A stretch of DNA of 64,000 nucleotides, from the NCBI GenBank assembly GCA_016791445.1, contig JAEUMP010000024.1:142260-206259 (forward strand). The letters are read 5' to 3'. The position numbers and the translations under genes are program-made. The DNA comes from Hyphomonadaceae bacterium (lineage in GTDB: Bacteria > Pseudomonadota > Alphaproteobacteria > Caulobacterales > Aquidulcibacteraceae). The notes beneath the pieces are model-generated. The model searched no databases and was not told the DNA's origin. It was given only the letters and a program-made list of their open reading frames with translations. Positions 37,822-46,617 of the stretch are shown here, piece by piece (positions within the stretch are counted from its first letter, which is position 1; each line of letters starts with the position of its first letter).

Positions 37822-38870
37822 GAGCCAGCACCCTTCTGGTTGTCGCCGCCGTCCTGACGTTGGTCGGCGCGGCGGCGGCGCGCGAGACACGTCCCGAACT
37901 CTCCGTCATCCTCGCCGAACGACCGGCGCCGACGCTCGCCGCGTACCGCCTCTTCACAGATGCGCGCGCTCAATCGCCCGCCGCCGGCGTCACCGCGTAC
38001 GATCTCGCGGAGCCGCTCTTCTCCGACGGCGCCATCAAACGTCGCTTCGTCTTCCTGCCGCCGGGCGCACATGCGCAGTATCGCGACGAGGGCGCCTTCG
38101 ATTTTCCAGTCGGGACTGTGCTGGTGAAGACATTCGCCTTCCCGGCGGATCAGCGCGCACCTGCAGAGAACATCCGCGTGATCGAGACGCGTCTGCTCGT
38201 GCGCAAGAAGGACGGTTGGCGCGCAGATGCCTATGTCTGGAGTGCGGCGGGCGACGAAGCGCGTCTCCTCGTCGCCGGGGGCGAGGTGCAGATCGCCACG
38301 ATCAATGCACGCGGTGCCGCCCAGCGCTTCACCTACGCGATTCCGAACAGGAACCAGTGCAAGGGCTGCCATGCGATCGATGGCGAAATCACGCCCATCG
38401 GACCGAGCGCCGGCCACATGAAACTGGCCAATGCGACAGCGCCATCGACGCTGGAACTCTGGCGCGACGCAGGCCTCGTGAAAGGCGCGCCTGGCGAAAA
38501 CGCCCGCACAGTGCTCACTGGAACGGACGCGCGCGCCCGAGCCTACCTCGATATCAACTGCGCGCACTGTCACAATCCGCGCGGGCCTGCCAACACCTCC
38601 GGCCTCGACCTGCGCGCCGATCAATCCGATCCACACCTGTGGGGCCTCCGCAAGCGCCCCATCGCCGCCGGCAGGGGAGCTGCGGATCTCGCCTTCGCGA
38701 TCGAACCCGGCCACCCCGATCGCTCAATTCTCCTTCACCGCATGGAAAGCAACGATCCCGGTGTCATGATGCCAGAACTGGGCCGAAGCATCGTCGATGA
38801 GGACGGCGTTGCGCTCGTGCGGCGCTGGATCAGCGAGATGGACGCCGACGGCCGCCCGCGCCAGAACTGA
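37818..38870 (+). CDS. Diheme c-type cytochrome, SO2930/HNE_0200 family
   Basis: 350 aa, with an N-terminal signal (MRASTLLVVAAVLTLVGAAA). Two haem c sites are present: CKGCH at 181-185 and CAHCH at 248-252. The C-terminal part has HRMESNDPGVMMPELGRS, with methionines placed to serve as axial ligands. The N-terminal 170 residues are beta-rich and lack haem motifs (LAEPLFSDGAIKRRFVFLPPG; GTVLVKTFAFP). The gene overlaps the beta-helix gene by 4 bp, matching the two-gene family pair whose role is unknown. The partner may be an oxidised or bound substrate carrier; that is inference. Confidence 0.88.
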   Translation: MRASTLLVVAAVLTLVGAAAARETRPELSVILAERPAPTLAAYRLFTDARAQSPAAGVTAYDLAEPLFSDGAIKRRFVFLPPGAHAQYRDEGAFDFPVGTVLVKTFAFPADQRAPAENIRVIETRLLVRKKDGWRADAYVWSAAGDEARLLVAGGEVQIATINARGAAQRFTYAIPNRNQCKGCHAIDGEITPIGPSAGHMKLANATAPSTLELWRDAGLVKGAPGENARTVLTGTDARARAYLDINCAHCHNPRGPANTSGLDLRADQSDPHLWGLRKRPIAAGRGAADLAFAIEPGHPDRSILLHRMESNDPGVMMPELGRSIVDEDGVALVRRWISEMDADGRPRQN

Positions 38871-38889
38871 ATCGCCAAGGAGTCTCCCC

Positions 38890-39882
38890 ATGTCCCTCCG
38901 CACACCGATCTGCGACCTTCTCGATATCGAACACCCGATCCTGCTCGCGGGCATGGGCGGCGTTTCGTACGCTGAACTGGCGGCGGCGGTCTCGAATGCA
39001 GGCGGCTATGGCGTGCTCGGCATGGCCGGCACTTCAGCGAGTTTCATCAAGGAGCAAATGCGGCAGACGCGGTCGCTCACCTCACGCCCGTTTGGCGTCG
39101 ACCTTCTCGCGGCGTCGCCGGAGTCGCTGACGGAATCCGTGGACGTGATCATCGGCGAAGGCGCATCGAGTTTCGTCGCCGGCCTCGGTGTTCCGATGCC
39201 GATCATGGAGAAACTGAAGAAAGCCGGTCTGAAGGTCATGGTGGTTTGCGGCGCGGTGAAGCACGCAGTGAAGGCCGAACAGGCGGGCTGCGATGCGGTG
39301 ATCTGCCAGGGCGGCGAAGGCGGCGGCCACACAGGTCTTGTCGGCACCGCGCCGCTCGTCGCGCAGGCTGTCGAGGCGGTGAAGATTCCGGTGATCGCCG
39401 CAGGCGGGCTCTACGATGGTCGCGGTCTTGCGGCCGCCCTAGCACTCGGCGCACAGGGAGTGTGGATGGGAACGCGCTTCATCGCCTCCGCCGAAGCCCA
39501 CGCCGCACAAATGTACCGCGACGCCATCGTCGCCGCGACCGACGAGGATACCATCCGCACGCGATGCTACTCGGGCAAACCCATGCGCGTTAAGAAGAAC
39601 AGTTACGTCGAGGACTGGGAAACGCGGCCGCAGGATATCCAGCCCTTCCCGATGCAGGCCATGCTGAGCGTGCGCAACGGCGTGATTGGCGGCATCGGCG
39701 GGCAAATCGAGGGACTCGACGAAGATCGTTCCTGCTTCGCTATGGGCCAGTCCGCGGGAGGCGTACGCGAGGTGAAACCTGCCGGCGTTATCGTGGACGA
39801 CATCATGCGAGAAGCGCACGCTGCCATCGCGCGCGTCGCAAAAATCCAAAACACTTCTCCTGCCAACGTCGCTGCGGAGTAG
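38890..39882 (+). CDS. Nitronate monooxygenase-family FMN protein
   Basis: 330 aa. A TIM-barrel FMN enzyme of the NMO/2-nitropropane dioxygenase/FabK group. HPILLAGMGGVSYAELAAAV opens the barrel, CQGGEGGGHTG gives the catalytic histidine block at about 169-179, and PVIAAGGLYDGRGLAAAL with GAQGVWMGTRFIAS is the flavin phosphate site. It may detoxify propionate 3-nitronate, but the family is broad and FabK-like roles are also known. AAGGAG lies just before ATG 38890. It is followed after 3 bp by a lipoprotein transglycosylase. Confidence 0.88.
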   Translation: MSLRTPICDLLDIEHPILLAGMGGVSYAELAAAVSNAGGYGVLGMAGTSASFIKEQMRQTRSLTSRPFGVDLLAASPESLTESVDVIIGEGASSFVAGLGVPMPIMEKLKKAGLKVMVVCGAVKHAVKAEQAGCDAVICQGGEGGGHTGLVGTAPLVAQAVEAVKIPVIAAGGLYDGRGLAAALALGAQGVWMGTRFIASAEAHAAQMYRDAIVAATDEDTIRTRCYSGKPMRVKKNSYVEDWETRPQDIQPFPMQAMLSVRNGVIGGIGGQIEGLDEDRSCFAMGQSAGGVREVKPAGVIVDDIMREAHAAIARVAKIQNTSPANVAAE

Positions 39883-39885
39883 CAA

Positions 39886-40533
39886 ATGCGGGTCCTCGTC
39901 AAGGCATTGGCCGCCGCTGTCGTCCTTCTGCTCGCCGCGTGCGAAACCACTGGCGGCGTAGGCCCCGGCCCGAGCCGCCCGGTCGGCCCGCCCCCTGCCG
40001 CGTGGGATGTCCGCCCCGAGGGACGCGCCTGGACCCAGGCGGCGCATCAGGCGGTTGCGGTGCTCGCGCCGCAGCTCGTCACGCTGACGCCCAACGATAT
40101 CGACGCCTTCTGCCCGGGCTATCGCGCGGCCAATCCAGATGGCCGGCGCGCCTTCTATGTGTCGCTGCTCGCGGAACTGTCGCGGTACGAAAGCAATTTC
40201 GATCCTTCGGTGTCGTTCACCGAATCCTTCTCGGATTCGACCGGGCGGCGCGTGGTGAGCCGGGGGCTGCTCCAACTCTCGCAGGAGAGCGCGAACGGCT
40301 ATGGCTGCGGGATCACCGATCCTCAGCAGCTGCATGATCCGGAGACGAATATCCGCTGTGCGGTGCGCATCCTGGGGCGATGGGTTGCGCAAGATGGCGT
40401 CATCGCAGGTTATAATTCCGGCGCGTGGCGCGGCGCATCGCGGTACTGGAGTCCCTTCCGCGACCGCAACAAGCTCGTCGATCTGCAGGCGAACCTGAAC
40501 GCGCAGCCCTTCTGCGCGCGGCGCACGAGCTGA
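39886..40533 (+). CDS. Lipoprotein lytic transglycosylase (SLT domain)
   Basis: 215 aa. The lipobox LLAAC puts the lipid on Cys19, with a Gly/Pro linker after it. The SLT/lysozyme-like domain follows: LLAELSRYESNFDPSVSF with the likely catalytic E102, SRGLLQLSQESANGYGC in place of the family's 'GLMQL.p' block, DPETNIRCAVRILGRWV, and GYNSGAWRG. This should cleave peptidoglycan glycan strands from the membrane surface. Several cysteines (FCPGYR; GCGIT; IRCAV) may form disulfides. It sits 8 bp ahead of the gamma-glutamyltransferase. Confidence 0.85.
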   Translation: MRVLVKALAAAVVLLLAACETTGGVGPGPSRPVGPPPAAWDVRPEGRAWTQAAHQAVAVLAPQLVTLTPNDIDAFCPGYRAANPDGRRAFYVSLLAELSRYESNFDPSVSFTESFSDSTGRRVVSRGLLQLSQESANGYGCGITDPQQLHDPETNIRCAVRILGRWVAQDGVIAGYNSGAWRGASRYWSPFRDRNKLVDLQANLNAQPFCARRTS

Positions 40534-40541
40534 GCGGCGCG

Positions 40542-42308
40542 ATGAAATATCTGCTCGCCGCCGTCGCGCTTCTCTTCACGTCTCCCGCAGTCGCGCAGAC
40601 GCCGCAGATCGGCGAGCGCTACGGAAGCGGCGATCGCGTCGCAGGCGCCGTTTGGGCGTCCCGCTCGCCTGTCATCGCCCCTCACGGCGCGGCAGCGACC
40701 GCACATCCACTGGCCACGCGCGTGGCGGTGGATGTGTTGAAGGAAGGCGGCACGGCCGTCGATGCGGCGATCGCCGCGAACGCCATGCTCGGCCTGCTGG
40801 AGCCCACGGGCAACGGCATCGGCGGCGATGTGTTCGCGATCGTCTGGGATCCTCGCACCGGCCGCCTGCACGGCTACAACGGTTCCGGCCGTTCACCGAA
40901 GGGCCTCGATCTCGAAACATTGCGTCGCATCGCGCGGGAGAAAGGTGGAGGCGCAATACCGCCGTTTGGCGCAGCGTCCGTCACGGTTCCGGGAACGGTG
41001 GATGGCTGGTACGCGCTTCATGGCCGGTTCGGGCGGTTGCCCATGCGACGCCTGCTGCAGCCGGCGATAGACTACGCCGAGAACGGCGCCCCAATCGCGC
41101 AGACCATCGCCTACTACTGGGCCAACAACCAGCGGCGGCTCGAACGGGCGTTTGCGGACGGTCAACTCGAAGAAATCGAGAACGCGCGCAAGACCTACTG
41201 GCCGGGCGGCGTCCTGCCGGCAGAAGGCTCGCTCTTCCGCAATCGCGATCTCGCGCGCACGTACCGCGCGCTGCAGTCCGGCGGACGGCGCGCCTTCTAC
41301 GAAGGACACGTGGCGCGCACGACGGACGCCTACATGCGGCGCATCGGGGGCTGGCTCCGCTACGAAGACTTTGCCGCGCACAGGGGTGAATGGGTCGATC
41401 CGCTGTGCGTCGACTACCGCGCCGGCGTGTCGTTGTGCGAGCTGCCGCCGAACACGCAAGGCGTCAGCGCCCTGCAGATGCTGCAGATGCTCCGCGGCTT
41501 CGATATGCGCGCCCTCGGCTTTCTGACAGCAGACAGCCTGCATGTGCAGATCGAAGCGAAGCGCCTCGCCTTCGCCGACCGAGCGAAATACTTCGCCGAC
41601 CCCGCCTTCACCGAAGCTGACATTCCGAAACTCATCGACGAACGCTATGCGGACGCGCGTCGCGCGCTCATCCGTATGGACCGCGCTATGAAAACACCCG
41701 ATCCGGGGCCCGATGTTCTGCGCCGCGGCGACACCACATATTTCACCACCGCTGACCGCAACGGGATGATGGTCTCCATTATCCAGTCGAATTATCGCGG
41801 CATGGGATCGGGGCTCGTGCCTGACGGCCTCGGCTTCATGCTGCAAGATCGCGGCGAACTTTTCGCGCTCACTGATGGCCACGCCAACATCTACGCGCCC
41901 GGCAAGCGCCCTTTCCACACCATCATCCCCGCTTTCGCCATGCGCGAGGGACGGCCATGGATCGCGTTCGGGTTGATGGGCGGCGACGTGCAGCCGCAGG
42001 GGCATGTGCAGATCATCCTGAACATCGTGGACTACGGACTCGACCTGCAAGCGGCGGGCGACGCGGCGCGCTGGCGTCACGGCGACGACGCAGAGCCGAC
42101 AGGTTCGCCGGCGGTCGGCAACGGCAAAGTCTTTCTCGAAACCGGCATACCGCCTGCCGTGGGCGACGCCCTGCGCGCGCGCGGCCATGATGTGCGCCCC
42201 GGCGACGGCAGCTTCGGCGGGTATCAGGCCATCATGCGCGACCATGAACGGGGCGTGTATGTAGCGGCCACGGAAATGCGCAAGGATGGCGCCGCCGATG
42301 GCTACTGA
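40542..42308 (+). CDS. Exported gamma-glutamyltransferase-family Ntn hydrolase
   Basis: 588 aa with signal peptide MKYLLAAVALLFTSPAVAQ. The large-subunit region has HGAAATAHPLATRVAVDVL, GGTAVDAAIAANAMLGLLEP and GIGGDVFAIVWD. Autocleavage would occur before T398 in RRGDTTYFTTADRNG, which supplies the nucleophile; NYRGMGSGLVPDGLGFMLQDRG follows in the small subunit. The missing canonical arginine/serine pattern around the gamma-glutamyl site was not checked, so activity could be as a related acylase. The name ggt is withheld for that reason. Confidence 0.88.
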   Translation: MKYLLAAVALLFTSPAVAQTPQIGERYGSGDRVAGAVWASRSPVIAPHGAAATAHPLATRVAVDVLKEGGTAVDAAIAANAMLGLLEPTGNGIGGDVFAIVWDPRTGRLHGYNGSGRSPKGLDLETLRRIAREKGGGAIPPFGAASVTVPGTVDGWYALHGRFGRLPMRRLLQPAIDYAENGAPIAQTIAYYWANNQRRLERAFADGQLEEIENARKTYWPGGVLPAEGSLFRNRDLARTYRALQSGGRRAFYEGHVARTTDAYMRRIGGWLRYEDFAAHRGEWVDPLCVDYRAGVSLCELPPNTQGVSALQMLQMLRGFDMRALGFLTADSLHVQIEAKRLAFADRAKYFADPAFTEADIPKLIDERYADARRALIRMDRAMKTPDPGPDVLRRGDTTYFTTADRNGMMVSIIQSNYRGMGSGLVPDGLGFMLQDRGELFALTDGHANIYAPGKRPFHTIIPAFAMREGRPWIAFGLMGGDVQPQGHVQIILNIVDYGLDLQAAGDAARWRHGDDAEPTGSPAVGNGKVFLETGIPPAVGDALRARGHDVRPGDGSFGGYQAIMRDHERGVYVAATEMRKDGAADGY

Positions 42309-42349
42309 AGCGCGCAATCTCGCCATCGTTCCGCGGAAGATGTGACGCC

Positions 42350-42751
42350 ATGAAGCGCGCGCGCCCCCTCGTTCTGTTCGTCGCCATCGCCTGCCTTTCC
42401 GGGATCGCCGCCGCACAACAGCCCGCGCGTCCGCCCGAAACGCCGGAGGGGCGACGTCAGCAGTATCTCGGCGAGGCGCGCCAACTCGCACATGTGCTTG
42501 GCCACGCGCACTATCTGCGCCTCCTGTGTGCGGGACGTGGCGACCAGTCCTGGCGCGATTTCATGCGCCAGCTGCTCGACCGCGAAGGCGGCGCACGGCG
42601 AACCGATCTCATCGAGGCGTTCAATAACGGCTATCGTGTGGGTGAAGAGCGGTTTCCCTCCTGCACTGCAGGCGCACAGGCCCAGGAGAATGAACTCAAG
42701 GCGCAAGGACTGCGCCTTGCCGACACACTCGCCGCGCGCCACAGCGATTAG
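42350..42751 (+). CDS. TIGR02301-family exported protein
   Basis: 133 aa with signal MKRARPLVLFVAIACLSGIAAAQ. The body carries the family pattern: LAHVLGHAHYLRLLCAGRGD, WRDFMRQLLDREG, RTDLIEAFNNGYRVG, and a second cysteine in PSCTAGAQ. The two cysteines probably pair. The family is widespread in alphaproteobacteria and has no known activity. It lies 4 bp before a small hypothetical gene, and both may be co-expressed. Confidence 0.85.
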   Translation: MKRARPLVLFVAIACLSGIAAAQQPARPPETPEGRRQQYLGEARQLAHVLGHAHYLRLLCAGRGDQSWRDFMRQLLDREGGARRTDLIEAFNNGYRVGEERFPSCTAGAQAQENELKAQGLRLADTLAARHSD

Positions 42752-42755
42752 GACG

Positions 42756-42989
42756 ATGACCGCAACGCCCGACGAAGCCGCCCAAAAAGCACTGGCGCTT
42801 GAATTGATCCTCGACGCGTGGGACGCAGCGCTCGCGCGTGGCGTCGCGCCCGAGCTGCTGGCGTCCACGGCGATCTTCGCGGCGCTGACCGACATGGTCG
42901 ACCTTCACGGCGCCGACGCTGTCGCCGATTTCTGCGCCGATCTTCCTGCCCGCATCCGTGCCGGCGAATTCACCATGCAGAAAGACTAG
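42756..42989 (+). CDS. Small acidic helical protein, function unknown
   Basis: 77 aa, starting MTATPDEAAQKALALELILDA and continuing WDAALARGVAPELLASTAIFAALTDMVDLH in two stretches. It is acidic and predicted mainly helical, with no signal or membrane segment. The weak AGGA ahead of ATG 42756 and position 4 bp after the TIGR02301 gene suggest coupling. Its stop directly abuts the CaiB/BaiF start at 42990. I do not recognise a family. Confidence 0.7.
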   Translation: MTATPDEAAQKALALELILDAWDAALARGVAPELLASTAIFAALTDMVDLHGADAVADFCADLPARIRAGEFTMQKD

Positions 42990-44213
42990 ATGACTTCGCC
43001 AGCCGCCCTTGCAGGTGTCCGCGTCCTTGATCTCTCCCGCATTCTCGCGGGCCCTTGGGCGACGCAGATCCTCGCTGACATGGGCGCCGACGTCATCAAG
43101 GTGGAAAAGCCCGGCGTAGGCGACGATACACGCGGATGGGGGCCGCCATTCCTCCCTGCCGACGGCGCACGCGGCGATGCTGCGTACTATCTCGCCGCGA
43201 ACCGCAACAAACGATCGATCACCATCGATTTCACGACGCCGGAAGGCGCTGCCCTTATCAAGCGTATGATTCCGAACTGCCAGGTGATGGTGGAAAACTT
43301 CAAGACCGGAGGTCTCGCAAAGTACGGGCTCAACTACGAGAGCGTCGCGCGCATCAATCCGTCGATCGTCTATTGCTCTATCACTGGCTTCGGTCAGGAC
43401 GGGCCGTACGCATTGCGTGCTGGTTATGACTATCTCGTTCAGGCGATGGGCGGTCTCATGAGCATTACCGGTCAACCCGACGGCGCGCCCGGGGCCGAGC
43501 CACTCAAGGTGGGCGTCGCCGTAGCCGATCTCTTCTCAGGCATGTACGCCGTCACAGGCATGCTTGCCGCGTTGCGGCACGCCGAGCGCACCGGTGAAGG
43601 CCAGCACGTGGACATCGCCCTTCTCGATTGCCAGACCGCCATGCTCGCAAATCAGGCGATGAACTATTTCGTCTCCGGCGTAGCGCCCACGCGGCTCGGC
43701 AACGCCCATCCGAACATCACGCCTTATCAGGTGTTTACAACCGCCGACGGACACATCGTCCTCGCTGTCGGCAATGACGGCCAGTTCCGGTCTTTCTGCG
43801 CCGAAGCTGACTTGCAGTCCCTTCCCGATGACGCGCGCTTTGCGACCAATCCGGCGCGCATAGCCAACCGAGATGCGCTCGTCGAAATTATCGCGCGCGC
43901 CGTGTCACGGCGTACCACGGCGCAGTGGATTGCATCCCTGGAATTGGCGGGTGTGCCTTGCGGCCCCATAAACTCGATCGATCAGGTCTTCGAGGATCCG
44001 CAGGTAGTGTCGCGCAACATGGCGCAGCTCATGACGCGCGTGGATGGCGTCGAAGTGAAGCTGGTCGCCAGTCCGCTGAAACTGTCGCGCACGCCTGCCG
44101 TCGCCGAACGTGCGCCGCCGCCCCTGGGCGCAGACACGGCGTCAGTCCTGCAGGAACTGGCAGGCGTTGATCCTGACACGCTGGAAGAGTTGATGCGCAA
44201 ACACATCGTCTAG
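42990..44213 (+). CDS. CaiB/BaiF-family CoA-transferase
   Basis: 407 aa, class III CoA-transferase. VRVLDLSRILAGPWATQIL (about 10-28), GADVIKVEKPGVGDDTRGWGP (about 33-53; only part is cited as signature), ANRNKRSITID and the catalytic aspartate block RAGYDYLVQAMGGLMS are in order. RIANRDALVEIIA and GVPCGPINSIDQVFEDPQV complete the fold. It moves CoA between carboxylic acids, but donor and acceptor cannot be named. A GST gene follows after 9 bp, and the upstream genes point to no pathway. Confidence 0.9.
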   Translation: MTSPAALAGVRVLDLSRILAGPWATQILADMGADVIKVEKPGVGDDTRGWGPPFLPADGARGDAAYYLAANRNKRSITIDFTTPEGAALIKRMIPNCQVMVENFKTGGLAKYGLNYESVARINPSIVYCSITGFGQDGPYALRAGYDYLVQAMGGLMSITGQPDGAPGAEPLKVGVAVADLFSGMYAVTGMLAALRHAERTGEGQHVDIALLDCQTAMLANQAMNYFVSGVAPTRLGNAHPNITPYQVFTTADGHIVLAVGNDGQFRSFCAEADLQSLPDDARFATNPARIANRDALVEIIARAVSRRTTAQWIASLELAGVPCGPINSIDQVFEDPQVVSRNMAQLMTRVDGVEVKLVASPLKLSRTPAVAERAPPPLGADTASVLQELAGVDPDTLEELMRKHIV

Positions 44214-44222
44214 GAGACGAGG

Positions 44223-44828
44223 ATGATCGAACTCACGTCCGCACCGACGGTCTACGGACAGAAGGTACACATCGTTCTCGAAGAGACGGGCCTTCCCTAC
44301 ATCGTTCGTGAGGATGCGCGACGCGGGACCGACAGCGAGAACCCGTTGGGACGCACGCCCGCACTCTACGATCCGCACGGACCGGACGGCTTGCCCATCA
44401 CGCTCGGCGAGAGCGCCGCCATCGCCTTCTATCTTGCGCGCAAGGCGCGCAAGCTTGGCCCCGAGAGCGCGCGTGAAACGGCGGAGTTCGACTACTGGGC
44501 GTTCATGATTTCGGCCAGCCTGAGTCCTCAGTTCGCCGCCGCCATCTATCTCGACAAGAGCGCACAGGAGCGCGTCGGCTGGGCTGTCGATCTATTTCGC
44601 GACAATGCGCGCCGGACGCTACGCGTCTTCGAGGAGAGGATGGCGACGAGACATTTCATGGCCGGAGAGCGCTTCACCGTGATTGACGCCCTGCTCTATC
44701 CACATCTCGCTGTATCGGCCCAACAAATGCCGGGCGGATTGAGCGCGTTTCCAAACCTTGAACGCCTGCGCGAGCGGCTTGCGCATCGCGAAGGCGTGCG
44801 CAGGGGCATGGCGGTGCTGGCCGCCTAA
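44223..44828 (+). CDS. Glutathione S-transferase family protein
   Basis: 201 aa. A thioredoxin-like N domain starts ELTSAPTVYGQKVHIVLEE, with NPLGRTPAL and the LGESAAIAFYLARK helix 3 region supplying glutathione-binding residues. The C-terminal domain is helical (RHFMAGERFTVIDALLYPHL). No obvious catalytic Ser, Tyr or Cys could be fixed. GAGACGAGG lies before ATG 44223. Its TAA overlaps the stop of the converging ThDP enzyme by 4 bp. Confidence 0.87.
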   Translation: MIELTSAPTVYGQKVHIVLEETGLPYIVREDARRGTDSENPLGRTPALYDPHGPDGLPITLGESAAIAFYLARKARKLGPESARETAEFDYWAFMISASLSPQFAAAIYLDKSAQERVGWAVDLFRDNARRTLRVFEERMATRHFMAGERFTVIDALLYPHLAVSAQQMPGGLSAFPNLERLRERLAHREGVRRGMAVLAA

Positions 44829-46474
44829 CTGCCTGCACGCAGCGCGGTGATCGTGCGCCCTGGCGAGATGTCCTCGACGTCCGTCTTGACGTGGAGCAGC
44901 GCAGGACGGCCCGCGCGGCGCGCGTCCTCGAAGGCGACGGCGAAGTCGGCGGTGCGTTCAACCGTCGCCGCCCAGGCGCCGAATGCGCGGGCGAACGCTG
45001 CGAAGTCCGGGTTGCGCAGATCGGTCGCGCTGACGCGTCCGGGGAAGTGGCGTTCCTGATGCATGCGGATCGTGCCGTAGCTGCCGTTGTCGACGACGAC
45101 AATCACGATGTTGGCCTCGTACTGCACCGCCGTGGCCAGTTCCTGACCTGTCATGAGGAAGCAGCCGTCACCGGCGAAGGCCACCACCTCGCGCTCGGGA
45201 TGGGCGAGCTTCGCGGCGATTGCCGCGGGGACGCCGTAGCCCATCGCCCCGCTGGTGGGTGCAAGCTGCGTGCGGAAAGCGCGATGCCGGATGAAGCGGT
45301 GGAGCCACGCTGCGTAATTGCCGGCGCCATTCGTGATGATGGCGTCCTTCGGCAGGACTTTGCCCAGGTGCGCGACGACTTCCGACATGTTGACCGCGCC
45401 GGTTACCGCCACGGGATTCGTCCAGGCCTCATAGTCCGCGCGTGCGCCTGCGCGCCATTCGGCCCAGTCGCCCCTTACAGCGATCCCCGCCAGCGCCGCC
45501 GCCGCCGAGCGCACGTCCGCGACCGCCGCCACTTGCGCCGGCCACACCCGACCGACTTCTTCCGCGCCGGGATGTATGTGCACCAACTTCCGCGCCGTCT
45601 CGTCGCGCGAAAACAACCCGTATCCCTGAGAGGCGTTCTCTCCCAATCGCGCGCCGACAGCGATCAGAAGATCGCTATCGCGGAGTCGCACGAGCAGTTT
45701 CGGATTGGGTCCAAGGCCGAGGTCGCCGACGAAATTCGGCGTGTCATTGTCAAAGAGATCCTTGCGACGAAACGAAAGGACGACCGGCAGATCATTGGCT
45801 TCGACAAACCGCCTCACCGCCTTGAGCGCCGGGGCGTCCCAACCGCTTCCGCCCAGCAAGAGCATTGGCCTTTTCGCCGTAGCGAGGAGCGTTTCAATCT
45901 CCCTCACAGCCACTGGCGAAAGCCCCTGCGTCGCCGCAGGGCGCGCCGGCGGCGCCTCATACGCCACCTCTGCCGCCAGCATGTCTTCCGGCAACGCCAC
46001 CGCGACCGGCCCCATCCGCCCCTGTAATGCAGTCGCGAAGGCGCGATCGACAATCTCATGCACGCGGGTTGCGTCTTCCAGTTCGACAGCCCACTTCGCG
46101 AGCGGACCGAAGAAGGCCTCGTAATCCACTTCCTGGAACGCCTCGCGACCTTTGTCCGCAGTCGACACCTGCCCGATAAAGAGGAGCATCGGTGTGGAGT
46201 CCTGCTGGGCCGTATGCACGCCGACGCTTGCGTGCGTGGCGCCGGGACCACGCGTCACCATGCAAACGCCGGGGCGGCCGGTCAGCTTGCCGTGCGCTTC
46301 CGCCATGTTGGCGGCCCCCGCTTCCATGCGGCACGCAACCAGCTGAATACGGTCCGAAACGTCGTGCAACGCATCAAGCACGGGGAGATAGCTCTCCCCC
46401 GGCACGCAGAACACACGATCAACCCCGTGCGCGAGCAACGCATCCACAATGTGCTGAGCGCCAGTGCGACGCAT
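44825..46474 (-). CDS. ThDP-dependent enzyme, acetolactate-synthase-like
   Basis: 549 aa with the three domains of the acetolactate synthase/pyruvate oxidase/benzoylformate decarboxylase superfamily. The activating glutamate is E51 in CRMEAGAANMAEAHG. RGPGATHASVGVHTAQQDS follows, and the ThDP motif begins at FAGDGCFLMTG and ends in VVVDNGSYG. Residues that would fix acetolactate synthesis were not checked, and ilvN is absent, so the substrate is open. GGGAGG precedes the ATG, inside a CTCCCGGGAG palindrome. Upstream on the same strand is tRNA-Pro. Confidence 0.88.
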   Translation of the reverse strand: MRRTGAQHIVDALLAHGVDRVFCVPGESYLPVLDALHDVSDRIQLVACRMEAGAANMAEAHGKLTGRPGVCMVTRGPGATHASVGVHTAQQDSTPMLLFIGQVSTADKGREAFQEVDYEAFFGPLAKWAVELEDATRVHEIVDRAFATALQGRMGPVAVALPEDMLAAEVAYEAPPARPAATQGLSPVAVREIETLLATAKRPMLLLGGSGWDAPALKAVRRFVEANDLPVVLSFRRKDLFDNDTPNFVGDLGLGPNPKLLVRLRDSDLLIAVGARLGENASQGYGLFSRDETARKLVHIHPGAEEVGRVWPAQVAAVADVRSAAAALAGIAVRGDWAEWRAGARADYEAWTNPVAVTGAVNMSEVVAHLGKVLPKDAIITNGAGNYAAWLHRFIRHRAFRTQLAPTSGAMGYGVPAAIAAKLAHPEREVVAFAGDGCFLMTGQELATAVQYEANIVIVVVDNGSYGTIRMHQERHFPGRVSATDLRNPDFAAFARAFGAWAATVERTADFAVAFEDARRAGRPALLHVKTDVEDISPGRTITALRAGS

Positions 46475-46503
46475 GGTGTCCTCCCGGGAGTTGCGCGCCG
46501 AAT

Positions 46504-46580
46504 TGGTCGGGGCGGGGGGACTCGAACTCCCGACCCCCTGCTCCCAAAGCAGGTGCTCTACCAGGCTGAGCTACGCCCCG
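46504..46580 (-). tRNA. tRNA-Pro (anticodon TGG)
   Basis: 77 nt including an encoded CCA. The acceptor stem CGGGGCG pairs with CGCCCCG; the anticodon stem CCTGC/GCAGG encloses TTTGGGA, giving TGG. The T arm has GTTCGAG. It decodes CCA and, by wobble, other proline codons. It lies between the ThDP gene and the SMP-30 gene, on the same strand as both. Confidence 0.95.
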
Positions 46581-46617
46581 ACTTGGCGGTTCCTGTAAAC
46601 CGTCGCGCCCGCAGACG

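Noticed and set aside
42990..46474. CaiB/BaiF transferase and ThDP enzyme as an oxalate (frc/oxc) module
   Set aside because: They are on opposite strands with a GST between them, and the ThDP enzyme looks like an acetolactate-synthase relative rather than oxalyl-CoA decarboxylase.
46481..46490. CTCCCGGGAG palindrome as an operator for the ThDP gene
   Set aside because: It coincides with the GGGAGG ribosome-binding site and needs no further explanation.
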